A DNA stretch of 64,000 nt, taken from Roseateles_B flavus. GTDB lineage: Bacteria > Pseudomonadota > Gammaproteobacteria > Burkholderiales > Burkholderiaceae_C. This document shows, one piece after another, positions 28,608 to 38,766 of the stretch. Position 1 is the stretch's first letter; every line of letters begins with the position of its first letter. The DNA lies in contig NZ_JBDPZC010000015.1 of assembly GCF_039872765.1 (NCBI RefSeq), positions 10,947 through 74,946 of the forward strand, written 5' to 3'. The translations under genes and the position numbers were made by a program. A model generated the notes under the pieces. The model was not told the origin of the DNA. It saw only the letters and a list, made by a program, of their open reading frames with translations, and ran no database searches.

Positions 28608-29651
28608 ATGTTTTCGTCCCTGCGCCGCTACTTCTCCACCGACCTGGCCATCGACCTCGGCACCGCCAACACGCTGATCTATGTGCGTGGCAAGGGCATC
28701 GTGCTGGATGAACCCTCCGTCGTCGCCATCCGCCACGAAGGCGGCTCCAGCGGCAAGAAGACCATCCAGGCCGTCGGCCGCGAGGCCAAGGCCATGCTGG
28801 GCAAGGTGCCCGGCAACATCGAGGCCATTCGCCCGATGAAGGACGGCGTGATCGCCGACTTCGTGATCACCGAGCAGATGATCAAGCAGTTCATCAAGAT
28901 GGTGCACGACACCAAGCTGCTGCGCCCCTCGCCCTGCATCATCATCTGCGTGCCCTGCGGCTCGACCCAGGTCGAGAAGCGCGCCATCCGTGACGCCGCC
29001 CTGGGTGCCGGCGCCTCGCGCGTGGAACTGATCGAGGAACCCATGGCCGCCGCCATCGGCGCCGGTCTGCCGGTCTCCGAAGCCTCGGGCTCCATGGTCA
29101 TCGACATCGGCGGCGGCACCACCGAGGTCGGCGTGATCTCGCTGGGCGGCATGGTCTACAAGGGCTCGGTGCGCGTTGGCGGCGACAAGTTCGACGAAGC
29201 CATCATCAACTACATCCGCCGCAACTACGGCATGCTGATCGGCGAGCCCACCGCCGAGGCGATCAAGAAGCAGATCGGCTCCGCCTTCCCCGGCTCCGAG
29301 GTGAAGGAGATGGAAGTGAAGGGCCGCAACCTCAGCGAGGGCGTGCCGCGCAGCTTCACCATCTCGTCCAACGAGATCCTGGAAGCCCTGACCGACCCGC
29401 TGAACCAGATCGTGTCCGCCGTGAAGAACGCGCTGGAGCAGACCCCGCCCGAGCTGGGTGCCGACATCGCCGAGCGCGGCATGATGCTGACCGGCGGCGG
29501 CGCCCTGCTGCGTGACCTGGACCGCCTGCTGGCCGAGGAAACCGGCCTGCCTGTGCTGGTGGCCGAGGACCCGCTGACCTGCGTGGTGCGCGGTTGCGGC
29601 ATGGCGCTGGAGCACATGGAACGCCTCGGCTCCATCTTCGCTTCCGAGTGA
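28608..29651 (+). CDS. mreB: Rod-shape-determining actin homologue MreB
   Basis: The 347-residue protein polymerises under the inner membrane and positions the elongasome. The actin-fold motifs are clear: phosphate 1 DLAIDLGTANTLIYVRGKGI, phosphate 2 MVIDIGGGTTEVGVISLGG, and adenosine MLTGGGALLRDLD. The N-terminal FSSLRRYFSTD is the amphipathic membrane anchor. First gene of the mreBCD-mrdA-rodA cluster. Confidence 0.98.
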   Translation: MFSSLRRYFSTDLAIDLGTANTLIYVRGKGIVLDEPSVVAIRHEGGSSGKKTIQAVGREAKAMLGKVPGNIEAIRPMKDGVIADFVITEQMIKQFIKMVHDTKLLRPSPCIIICVPCGSTQVEKRAIRDAALGAGASRVELIEEPMAAAIGAGLPVSEASGSMVIDIGGGTTEVGVISLGGMVYKGSVRVGGDKFDEAIINYIRRNYGMLIGEPTAEAIKKQIGSAFPGSEVKEMEVKGRNLSEGVPRSFTISSNEILEALTDPLNQIVSAVKNALEQTPPELGADIAERGMMLTGGGALLRDLDRLLAEETGLPVLVAEDPLTCVVRGCGMALEHMERLGSIFASE

Positions 29652-29692
29652 GGCCTGCTGCGCGGCCGCCATGCGTCGTTGGGCGGTGCTCG

Positions 29693-29725
29693 GGATCCTC
29701 ACGTACCTCCAGTACGCTCCGGTCC
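29693..29725. repeat. Imperfect palindromic element between mreB and mreC
   Basis: CGTAC-CTCCA-GTACG forms a perfect 5-bp core inside a longer imperfect dyad running from GGATCC to GGTCC. It is the centre of a 155-nt gap between mreB and mreC, where the other junctions of the operon overlap or nearly so. Similar TACG-containing extragenic palindromes are common in Burkholderiales genomes (from memory). Only one copy is in this window. Confidence 0.45.
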
Positions 29726-29806
29726 CTGCGCTCCGTCCGCCTAGCCTGGCGCCCGCTCGCGACGGCCCGATACACCGTGATGGCCTGACCAACTAGTTCG
29801 CAAGCC

Positions 29807-30823
29807 ATGCCCTTCGGCACCCTGGAGCGCAATGCGCCGCCGCTGTTCCGCCAAGGCCCCTCGGCCTTGACGCGGCTGCTGCTGTGCGCGGCCTTCGCCA
29901 TTTTCCTGATGGTGCTGGATGCCCGCTTCAAGGTGGCGCAGCCGGCGCGCACGGCCGTGGCCCTGGTGCTCAACCCGGCGCAGCGCCTGTTGCTGTCGCC
30001 CGTCGATGCCTGGGAGAACCTGGGCGACTACCTCCGTGGCATGGAGAAGGCCATGGCTGCCGAGGACCTGGCGCGGCGCCAGCTCGTGGCGCAGGCCGAG
30101 CGCCTGTCGCGCGCCCAGCAGCTGCAGGCCGAGAACCAGCGCCTGCGCGAGCTGCTCAAGATGCAGCAGGCTCAGTCCGTGAGCGCGGTCGCGGCCGAGG
30201 TGCTTTATGAGGCACCGGATCCCTACTCCCGCCGCGTCAGCATCGACCGCGGCAGCCAGCACGGCGTGCACCTCAGCTCGCCGGTGATCACCGAGGCCGG
30301 CGTGCTGGGCCAGGTGACGCGGGTCTACACCTTCTCGTCCGAGGTGACCCTCATCACCGACAAGGACGCCGCCATCCCCGTGCTCAACACCCGCACCCAG
30401 CAGCGCGGCGTGGCCTTCGGCGGCGAACGCGGCCTGGAGCTGCGCTTCACCGCTGCCAATGCCGACATCCAGGCGGGCGATGTGCTCTCCACCTCGGGCC
30501 TGGACGGCATCTACCCCCCGGGCCTGCCGGTGGCCAAGGTGGCCCAGGTGGAACGCCGCGGCGACACCAGCTTCGCCCGCGTGAGCCTGCAGGCCACCGT
30601 GCCCGTGGACAGCGTGCGCCATGTGCTGGTGCTGGCCCCGCTGGCCGTGCATGAGGCTGCCCGCGCCGAGGCCGCCGAGGCCGCCAGCAAGGAAGCGCAG
30701 GCCCTGGCCGAGCGCAAGGCCCAGGCCAAGGCCGATGCCAAGCTGCGGGCCGCCGAGCTGAAGGCGGCGAAGGAGGCTGCCAAGGAAGCGAGCAAGGACA
30801 GCAAGGGAGGGAGCCCGCGATGA
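29807..30823 (+). CDS. mreC: Rod-shape-determining protein MreC
   Basis: The 338-residue bitopic protein has one transmembrane helix near residues 21-40 (LTRLLLCAAFAIFLMVLDAR), a coiled coil (about 75-120, RAQQLQAENQRLRELLKMQQ), and the periplasmic beta-barrel domain with SIDRGSQHGVHLSSPVI and TSGLDGIYPPGLPVAKV, both family hallmarks. It scaffolds PBP2 and RodA to MreB. The Lys/Ala-rich tail after residue 285 is an added low-complexity stretch. Start codon of mreD overlaps its stop. Confidence 0.95.
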   Translation: MPFGTLERNAPPLFRQGPSALTRLLLCAAFAIFLMVLDARFKVAQPARTAVALVLNPAQRLLLSPVDAWENLGDYLRGMEKAMAAEDLARRQLVAQAERLSRAQQLQAENQRLRELLKMQQAQSVSAVAAEVLYEAPDPYSRRVSIDRGSQHGVHLSSPVITEAGVLGQVTRVYTFSSEVTLITDKDAAIPVLNTRTQQRGVAFGGERGLELRFTAANADIQAGDVLSTSGLDGIYPPGLPVAKVAQVERRGDTSFARVSLQATVPVDSVRHVLVLAPLAVHEAARAEAAEAASKEAQALAERKAQAKADAKLRAAELKAAKEAAKEASKDSKGGSPR

Positions 30824-31341
30824 TCATGCCGCGCGCCGCCAGCCAGCTGCTGCTGCCGGCCAACCCCCTCTTCATCGCCTTCAGCCTGCTGCTGGCCCTG
30901 ATGCTGGACATGGTGCCCCTGGGCCGCCAGCCGGCCATGCCGGACTTCCTGTCCATCGTGCTGGTGTTCTGGAACGTGCACCAGCCGCGCCGGGTCAACG
31001 TCGGCTGGGCCTTCCTCTTCGGCCTGCTGGTGGACGTGCACCACGGCGCCCTGCTGGGCCAGCACGCCCTGGCCTACAGCGGCCTGAGCTTCGGCGCCGT
31101 CGCGCTCCACCGCCGCCTGCCCTGGTTCACGCGCTGGGGTCAGGCCTTGCATGTGCTGCCGCTGTTCGCGCTGGCCCATGCGGTGTCTCTGGTGGTGCGC
31201 CTGGCCGTGGGCGGCATGTGGCCGGGCTGGCCGTTGCTGCTGGCGCCTTTCTTCGAGGCCCTGCTGTGGCCCCTGGCCAGCTGGATCCTGCTGGCGCCGC
31301 AGCGCCGTCCGCCCGACCGCGACGAGCACCGCCCGCTGTGA
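30820..31341 (+). CDS. mreD: Rod-shape-determining protein MreD
   Basis: A 173-residue integral membrane protein with five to six helices. The segment RQPAMPDFLSIVLVFWNVHQPRRVN is typical of MreD, as is GLLVDVHHGALLGQHALAYS. It forms the elongasome with MreC and RodA. It overlaps mreC by 4 nt and precedes mrdA by 19 nt. Confidence 0.95.
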   Translation: MIMPRAASQLLLPANPLFIAFSLLLALMLDMVPLGRQPAMPDFLSIVLVFWNVHQPRRVNVGWAFLFGLLVDVHHGALLGQHALAYSGLSFGAVALHRRLPWFTRWGQALHVLPLFALAHAVSLVVRLAVGGMWPGWPLLLAPFFEALLWPLASWILLAPQRRPPDRDEHRPL

Positions 31342-31360
31342 GGCGGGGCCCTCTGCCTCC

Positions 31361-33481
31361 ATGACCCAGCTGCACAACATCCACCAGGAGCAGGCGCGCT
31401 TTCGCGTGCGGGTGCTGGCGGCCGCCGGTTTCGTGCTGTTCTGCTTCGGCCTGCTGGCCGCGCGCCTGGTCTACCTGCAGGTGATGCAGCATGAGACCCT
31501 GCTGGAGCGCGCCGAGTCCAACCGTGTGACCGTGGTGCCCATCGTGCCCAACCGCGGCCTCATCGTGGACCGCAATGGCGTGGTGCTGGCCAGCAACTAC
31601 TCGGCCTACACGCTGGAGATCACGCCCTCCAAGGTGGTCGACCTGGACGCCACCATCAACGAGCTGGCCGAGGTGGTGGAGATCCAGGGCCGCGACCGCA
31701 AACGCTTCAAGCGCCTGATGGAGGAGAGCAAGAACTTCGAGTCCCTGCCCATCCGCACCAAGCTGACGGACGCCGAGGTGGCGCGCTTCGCCGCCCAGCG
31801 TTTCCGCTTCCCCGGCGTGGACATCAAGGCGCGACTCTTCCGCAGCTACCCGCTGGGCGAGGTGGGCAGCCACCTGATCGGCTACATCGGCCGCATCAAC
31901 CAGGCCGAGAAGAAGGCCATGGAGGAGTGGGCGGACGAGGACGTCGCCAACTACCGCGGCACCGAGTACATCGGCAAGCTGGGCCTGGAGCAGTACTACG
32001 AGCGCGAGCTGCACGGCCAGACCGGCTTCGAGCAGATGGAGACCAGCGCCGCCGGCCGCGCCGTGCGCCGGCTGCGCCACCAGCCGCCCACGCCGGGCAA
32101 TACGCTGAAGCTGTCCATCGACATCCGTCTGCAGGCGCTGGTGGAGGAGCTGTTCAAGGACCGCCGCGGTGCCCTGGTGGCCATCGACCCCCGCAACGGT
32201 GAGGTCCTGGCCTTCGTCTCCAAGCCGACCTTCGACCCCAACCTCTTCGTCGACGGCATCGACGCCGACAGCTGGACCGCGCTCAACGAGGACATCGACA
32301 AGCCCCTGCTCAACCGTGCCCTGCGCGGCACCTACCCGCCGGGCTCCACCTTCAAGCCCCTGATGGCCATGGCCGCGCTCAACAGCGGCAAGCGCGCCGC
32401 GAGCACGGTGATCATGGACAACCTGACCTACAGCTTCGGCGGCCGCACGTTCGGCAGCCCGGAGACCGATCGCCCCGGCCCCAAGGACATGCGCCTGGCC
32501 ATCGTCAGCTCCTCCAACGTCTACTTCTACAGCCTGGCCAACGAGATGGGCGTGGACCTGATCCACGATCAGCTGGAGCCCTTCGGCCTGGGCCGCAAGA
32601 CCGGCATCGACTTGGCTGGCGAGGTGACGGGCGACCTGCCTTCGCAGGAGTGGAAGCGCAAGAAGTTCCGCAAGGCCGAGCAGCAGAAGTGGTACGCCGG
32701 CGAGACCATCTCGCTGGGCATCGGCCAGGGTTACAACAACTTCACCATGCTGCAGATGGCCACGGCCTACGCCACGCTCTCCACCGGCGGCCAGCGCTTC
32801 AAGCCCCGGCTGGTGCGCGAGATCGAGGATGTGGTCCAGCACCAGGGCCGGCTCATCGCCAGCGAGGCCCTGGACCCGATCCCCCTCAAGCCCGAGCAGG
32901 TGGACGTGATCCGCAATGCCATGAACGGCGTGACGCTGGAGGGCACCTCGCGCCAGGTCTTCATGGGCGCGCCCTACCAGAGCGGCGGCAAGACCGGCAC
33001 CGCGCAGGCCGTGGGCCTGAAGGCCGGCGAGAAGTACAGCAGCATCAAGACCGACGAGCACAAGCGCGACCACTCGCTCTACGTCGCCTTCGCGCCGGTG
33101 GACAAGCCCACCATCGCCCTGGCCGTGATCGTTGAGAACGCGGGCTGGGGCTCGGGCGCCGCCGCGCCCATCGCACGGCGCGTGTTCGACTACGCCCTGC
33201 TGGGCCAGTACCCCAGCGAGGAAGACATCGCCCAGACGCAGCAGGGCAAGACCATGGCCCCGATCGGCACGCCACGCAAGGCCAGCGAGGTGCCCCTGCC
33301 CGGCCAGCCGGTGCTGGTGCCGCTGGCGGCCAGTGCGGCGCTCCCGGCCTCCGTGCCGGCCGCGGCCTCCATGCCCCTGTCGACGCCGAGCCGCGGAGGA
33401 GCGCCCGCCTCGGCGCCCGCGACGCTGCCCGCCCGCCCGGCCACCTCGGCCGCCGCCACCGCCAGCGGAGCCCGCCCATGA
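31361..33481 (+). CDS. mrdA: Penicillin-binding protein 2, elongasome transpeptidase
   Basis: The 706-residue class B PBP crosslinks peptidoglycan during elongation. There is a single N-terminal membrane helix (residues 18-38), a dimerization/pedestal domain with NRGLIVDRNGVVLA, and the transpeptidase domain with Ser329-Thr-Phe-Lys332, S384-S-N386 and Lys544-Thr-Gly. The C-terminal 65 residues (from about 640) are Ala/Pro/Ser-rich and absent from shorter homologues. It overlaps rodA by 4 nt, matching their function as a glycosyltransferase-transpeptidase pair. Confidence 0.97.
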   Translation: MTQLHNIHQEQARFRVRVLAAAGFVLFCFGLLAARLVYLQVMQHETLLERAESNRVTVVPIVPNRGLIVDRNGVVLASNYSAYTLEITPSKVVDLDATINELAEVVEIQGRDRKRFKRLMEESKNFESLPIRTKLTDAEVARFAAQRFRFPGVDIKARLFRSYPLGEVGSHLIGYIGRINQAEKKAMEEWADEDVANYRGTEYIGKLGLEQYYERELHGQTGFEQMETSAAGRAVRRLRHQPPTPGNTLKLSIDIRLQALVEELFKDRRGALVAIDPRNGEVLAFVSKPTFDPNLFVDGIDADSWTALNEDIDKPLLNRALRGTYPPGSTFKPLMAMAALNSGKRAASTVIMDNLTYSFGGRTFGSPETDRPGPKDMRLAIVSSSNVYFYSLANEMGVDLIHDQLEPFGLGRKTGIDLAGEVTGDLPSQEWKRKKFRKAEQQKWYAGETISLGIGQGYNNFTMLQMATAYATLSTGGQRFKPRLVREIEDVVQHQGRLIASEALDPIPLKPEQVDVIRNAMNGVTLEGTSRQVFMGAPYQSGGKTGTAQAVGLKAGEKYSSIKTDEHKRDHSLYVAFAPVDKPTIALAVIVENAGWGSGAAAPIARRVFDYALLGQYPSEEDIAQTQQGKTMAPIGTPRKASEVPLPGQPVLVPLAASAALPASVPAAASMPLSTPSRGGAPASAPATLPARPATSAAATASGARP

Positions 33482-34635
33482 ACAACAGCTTCAGCCTGCG
33501 AGCCCTGCGCGACCGCATCCGCCCCTGGACCGAAGGCCTGGACTGGCCCTTGCTGCTGGCGGTCTTCTGGCTGATGGGCCTGGGCCTCTTCTGCATGTAC
33601 TCGGCCGGCTACGACCACGGCACGCGTTTCGTCGACCATGCCCGCAACACGCTGCTGTGCCTGGGCGTCATGCTGGTCATGGCCCAGGTGCCGCCGCAGC
33701 GCCTGATCAAGATCGCCGTGCCGCTGTACAGCGTCGGCCTGCTGCTGCTGCTGGCCACGGCCCTGTTCGGCGTGACCAAGAAGGGCGCGACGCGCTGGCT
33801 CAACGTGGGCATCACCCAGATCCAGCCCTCCGAGATCCTCAAGATCGCGATGCCGCTGATGCTGGCCTGGTGGTTCCAGAAGCGCGAGGGCCAGTTGCGC
33901 CTGCCGGACTTTGCCGCTGCCTTCGTGCTGCTGGCCGTGCCCGTGGGCCTGATCGCCAAGCAGCCGGACCTGGGCACCGCCCTGCTGGTGCTGGCCGCCG
34001 GGCTCTACGTGATCTTTTTCGCCGGCCTGTCCTGGAAGCTGATCCTGCCGGTGATGGTGGCCGGCGGCATCGGCATCGCCGCCCTGGTGATGAGCGAGGA
34101 GCAGATCTGCCAGCCCGACGTCACCTGGCCCGTGCTGCGCGAGTACCAGAAGCACCGCGTCTGCACGCTGCTGGATCCCAGCAAGGACCCGCTGGGCAAG
34201 GGCTTCCACATCATCCAGGGCGAGATCGCCATCGGCTCCGGCGGCGTCACGGGCAAGGGCTTCATGAAGGGGACGCAGACCCACCTGGAGTTCATCCCCG
34301 AGCGGACCACCGATTTCATCTTCGCAGCCTATGGCGAGGAGTTCGGCCTGATCGGCGCGGCGGCCCTGCTGCTGGGCTTCACCGCGTTGATCCTGCGCGG
34401 CCTGGTCATCGCCTTCGAGGCGCCCACGCTGTTCGGCCGGCTCATGGCCGGCGCGGTGACGCTGTCCTTCTTCACCTATGTGTTCGTGAACATGGGCATG
34501 GTCAGCGGCATCCTGCCCGTGGTGGGGGTGCCCCTGCCCTTCATCTCCTATGGCGGCACGGCCATGGTGATGCTGGGCCTGAGCCTGGGCATTCTCCTGA
34601 GCATCGCCAAGTCCAAGCGCTACAAGCGGCACTGA
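33478..34635 (+). CDS. rodA: Peptidoglycan glycosyltransferase RodA
   Basis: The 385-residue SEDS protein polymerises lipid II in the elongasome. It has ten membrane segments and the SEDS signatures QPSEILKIAMPLMLAWWF, KQPDLGTALLV and FIPERTTDFIFAAYGEEFGL (the periplasmic loop with the essential Asp). Length is typical. Last gene of the cluster; only 30 nt separate it from the end of the convergent histidine kinase gene. Confidence 0.97.
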   Translation: MNNSFSLRALRDRIRPWTEGLDWPLLLAVFWLMGLGLFCMYSAGYDHGTRFVDHARNTLLCLGVMLVMAQVPPQRLIKIAVPLYSVGLLLLLATALFGVTKKGATRWLNVGITQIQPSEILKIAMPLMLAWWFQKREGQLRLPDFAAAFVLLAVPVGLIAKQPDLGTALLVLAAGLYVIFFAGLSWKLILPVMVAGGIGIAALVMSEEQICQPDVTWPVLREYQKHRVCTLLDPSKDPLGKGFHIIQGEIAIGSGGVTGKGFMKGTQTHLEFIPERTTDFIFAAYGEEFGLIGAAALLLGFTALILRGLVIAFEAPTLFGRLMAGAVTLSFFTYVFVNMGMVSGILPVVGVPLPFISYGGTAMVMLGLSLGILLSIAKSKRYKRH

Positions 34636-34665
34636 GGTCGTGGCCGCCGCGGCACCCGCGGAGCT

Positions 34666-36198
34666 TCAGCCGCGGGCGGCTTCGGCGTCGTCCGGCCCGG
34701 CCCCGGCCTCGGGCTCGGCCACCGGATGGGCATGGAAGCGGATGGTGAAGCGCGCGCCCGGGCCCATGCCGTCGGGCTCGACGAAGCCGGGGCGCCGCGG
34801 GCGGGCGTCGTCCAGCGTGAGCTCGGCCTCGTGCTGCTGCGCGATCTCCCGCACGATGGCCAGGCCCAGGCCCGAGCCGTCCACATTCGTTCCCAGGGCC
34901 CGGTAGAAGGGCTGGAAGACCTGCTCGCGCTCCGCCTCGGCGATGCCGGGCCCGGAGTCCTCCACCTGCAGCACGCAGACCTGGCCGAAGGGATCCTCGA
35001 CGATGCGCACGGTGATGGTGCCGCCGGCCGGCGTGTAGAGCAGGGCGTTGTCGACCAGGTTGCGGATCAGCTCGCGGATCAGGATGGGGTGGCCCAGGAT
35101 GCGCAGGCCGCTGTGCTCGTCATCGGGTCCCTCGTAGCCCAGGTCCAGGCGCTTGTCGAGGGCGCGGGGGACGAAGTCGCGCACCGTCTCCATCGCGATC
35201 TCGGGCAGGTTGATCTCGGAGCGGCGCGCCGCGTGCTCCTGGTCCTCGGCGCGGGCCATGGCCAGCAGCTGGTTGACCATATGGGCCGCGCGCTGGCTGG
35301 ACAGGGCGATCTGCTGCAGCGAGCGCTTGAGCTCCTGTGGCGAGCTGCGACCTTCGTCGATCTCGCGCTGGGCGAACTCTGCCTGCGTGCGCAGGCCCGC
35401 CAGCGGCGTCTTGAGCTGGTGGGCCGCGTCGGCCAGGAAGTGCTTCTGCGTGCTCAGCGACTGGTCCAGGCGCTGCAGCAGGTCGTTGATGGCGTGCACC
35501 AGGGGCGCCACCTCGTCGGGGATGCGGCGCTCGTCGATGGGGCTGAGGTCCGAGCTGTCACGCGAGCGGATGCGCCGCTGCAGCTCGTTGAGCGGCGCGA
35601 TGCCTCGGGCCAGCGCCAGCCACACTAGCAGCACGGCCAGGGGCAGGATCACGAACTGCGGCAGGATCACGCCCTTGATGATCTCGTTGGTGAGCCGGGA
35701 ACGCTTGCCCAGGGTCTCGGCCACCTGCACCAGCATCTGCCCCTTGGCGTTGCCCTCCGGCGTCACCCACAGATAGGCCACGCGCACGCTTTCGTTGCTG
35801 ACCTCGTCGTCGCGGAAGCGCAGCTCCCAGGGCACGACGGCTTCGTCGGGATTGGGCGCGGGGAGTTCCTTGTCGCCGCTGAGGAACTCGCCGCGCGTTC
35901 CCTGGACCAGGTAGTAGACGGTGTCGGACTCATCGGCCCGCAGCAGGGCCGCGGCCTCGGGTGAGAGCGCGTAGCGCGAGCGTGCGTTGGCCGCTGCCTG
36001 GCTGCGCGGTTCCGCGGCCACCTGCAGGCCCAGGGAGCGGGCCATCTCCCCCAGCTCGCGGTCGTAGGGCTTGCTGGCGATGCCCTGAGCGACCAGCCAG
36101 GTCAGGGCAACGCTGATGGGCCAGATGACCAGCAGAGGGGCGAGCATCCAGTCCAGGATCTCGCCGAACAGGGAGCGTTGACCGCTGTCAGCTGCCAT
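34666..36198 (-). CDS. Sensor histidine kinase, TctE-like
   Basis: The 510-residue kinase has TM1 at about 16-38 and TM2 at about 175-197, bracketing a periplasmic 2CSK_N-type sensor domain, then a HAMP-like linker. The phosphoacceptor is His260 in ADAAHQLKTPLAGLR. The ATPase domain has NLVDNALLYTPAGGTI, VEDSGPGI and DGSGLGLAIVREIA. The N-terminal topology is that of TctE, which senses tricarboxylates, but the ligand here is unknown. It lies 76 nt after the response-regulator gene, a gap that contains the 16-bp repeat at 36222. Confidence 0.92.
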   Translation of the reverse strand: MAADSGQRSLFGEILDWMLAPLLVIWPISVALTWLVAQGIASKPYDRELGEMARSLGLQVAAEPRSQAAANARSRYALSPEAAALLRADESDTVYYLVQGTRGEFLSGDKELPAPNPDEAVVPWELRFRDDEVSNESVRVAYLWVTPEGNAKGQMLVQVAETLGKRSRLTNEIIKGVILPQFVILPLAVLLVWLALARGIAPLNELQRRIRSRDSSDLSPIDERRIPDEVAPLVHAINDLLQRLDQSLSTQKHFLADAAHQLKTPLAGLRTQAEFAQREIDEGRSSPQELKRSLQQIALSSQRAAHMVNQLLAMARAEDQEHAARRSEINLPEIAMETVRDFVPRALDKRLDLGYEGPDDEHSGLRILGHPILIRELIRNLVDNALLYTPAGGTITVRIVEDPFGQVCVLQVEDSGPGIAEAEREQVFQPFYRALGTNVDGSGLGLAIVREIAQQHEAELTLDDARPRRPGFVEPDGMGPGARFTIRFHAHPVAEPEAGAGPDDAEAARG

Positions 36199-36221
36199 CA
36201 GGCCGGGCTCGGCAGGACAAA

Positions 36222-36237
36222 GGCAAGACCTGACCCC
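36222..36237 (+). repeat. 16-bp intergenic repeat, copy 2
   Basis: Exact second copy of GGCAAGACCTGACCCC (first at 14321-14336), in the gap between response-regulator and kinase genes. Confidence 0.55.
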
Positions 36238-36274
36238 GTGGGGCGTTCAGGGTCCTGGCGAAGCTGCAGCGCAT

Positions 36275-36946
<672 letters not shown>

Positions 36947-37064
36947 CGGTGTCTCCTTGGCCTTTGTCGCCCGGATGGCAAGGGCGACAGCTTTCCCCCA
37001 TTCTAGGGACTGAAATCGGTTGCGCACTCCTGCCAGCGCGTGTCAGCAGCCTGTGGCACAACTA

Positions 37065-37093
37065 CTGTACAAACATACAGATTCGGCCATAAT
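37065..37093 (+). promoter_or_regulatory. recA promoter with LexA (SOS) box
   Basis: CTGT-ACAAACAT-ACAG at 37065-37080 is a perfect CTGT-N8-ACAG LexA operator. CATAAT at 37088-37093 serves as -10 box, 17 bp from CTGTAC, so LexA binding would cover the -35 region. It sits 37 nt before the recA start. Confidence 0.93.
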
Positions 37094-37116
37094 GCGTGCA
37101 CTCACAGGAGCAATCA

Positions 37117-38157
<1,041 letters not shown>

Positions 38158-38246
38158 GGCTGGCGTACGCCCGCCCCAGCCCCAGCCCGGCCCGCGCTTC
38201 CGCGCCTGCCACGCGCATTGCTCCGTCTCCATCCCCCTGCCAGCCC

Positions 38247-38732
38247 ATGCACTCCCTGCCTGATGCCCGTCCGCCCCTGCCCGCCGGCGAGGGCCCGGCC
38301 CTGGTGCAGCGCTTCTGGGCGCTGTACCAGGCGCGGCGCTGGGCCGAGGCACAGGCGCTGCTGGCACCGCCGGCCGAATGCCTCTGGTGGGCCACGCAGG
38401 AGCGTTTCCGGGGTGCCGATGCCATCGTGCATGTGAATGCCGTCTACCCCGAAGGCTGGACCATCCATTTGCTGGACCTCCAGGCCTTGGCAGACGGCCG
38501 CGTGCTGAGCCTGGTGCGCGTGGATCAGGACGGGCACAGCTTCTATGCCAATAGCTACTTCCACGTCCGGGATGGGCTGATCCAGCAGATCGACGAATAC
38601 TGGTCCGATGTGCAGGCCGCACCGGCCTGGCGGCGGGATCCCCTGGCGCCGCTGGTGGGGCGCTCTGCCCTGCCTGCGGACCGGCGCCACGGTCTGCCCC
38701 TGGATCCGTCTGGCTTGCCGGGCCCCAACTGA
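38247..38732 (+). CDS. NTF2/SnoaL-like small protein, function unknown
   Basis: The 161-residue protein has the SnoaL-like cone fold pattern: helix ALVQRFWALYQARRWAEAQALL, then FRGADAIVHVNAVYPEG, and the strands LVRVDQDGHSFYANSYFHV and GLIQQIDEYWSD. Such proteins are often isomerases, hydrolases or binding modules. The last 25 residues are unconserved. It sits between recA and recX, which are usually adjacent, and is 34 nt from recX, so it is probably transcribed with the SOS-controlled pair. Confidence 0.75.
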   Translation: MHSLPDARPPLPAGEGPALVQRFWALYQARRWAEAQALLAPPAECLWWATQERFRGADAIVHVNAVYPEGWTIHLLDLQALADGRVLSLVRVDQDGHSFYANSYFHVRDGLIQQIDEYWSDVQAAPAWRRDPLAPLVGRSALPADRRHGLPLDPSGLPGPN

Positions 38733-38766
38733 AGCGCCACGGCCCGCTCCGGGCCGGGACACGACC

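Noticed and set aside
28389..29792. 467-codon open frame opposite mreB
   Set aside because: mreB is unmistakable on the other strand; the frame exists because of third-position GC bias.
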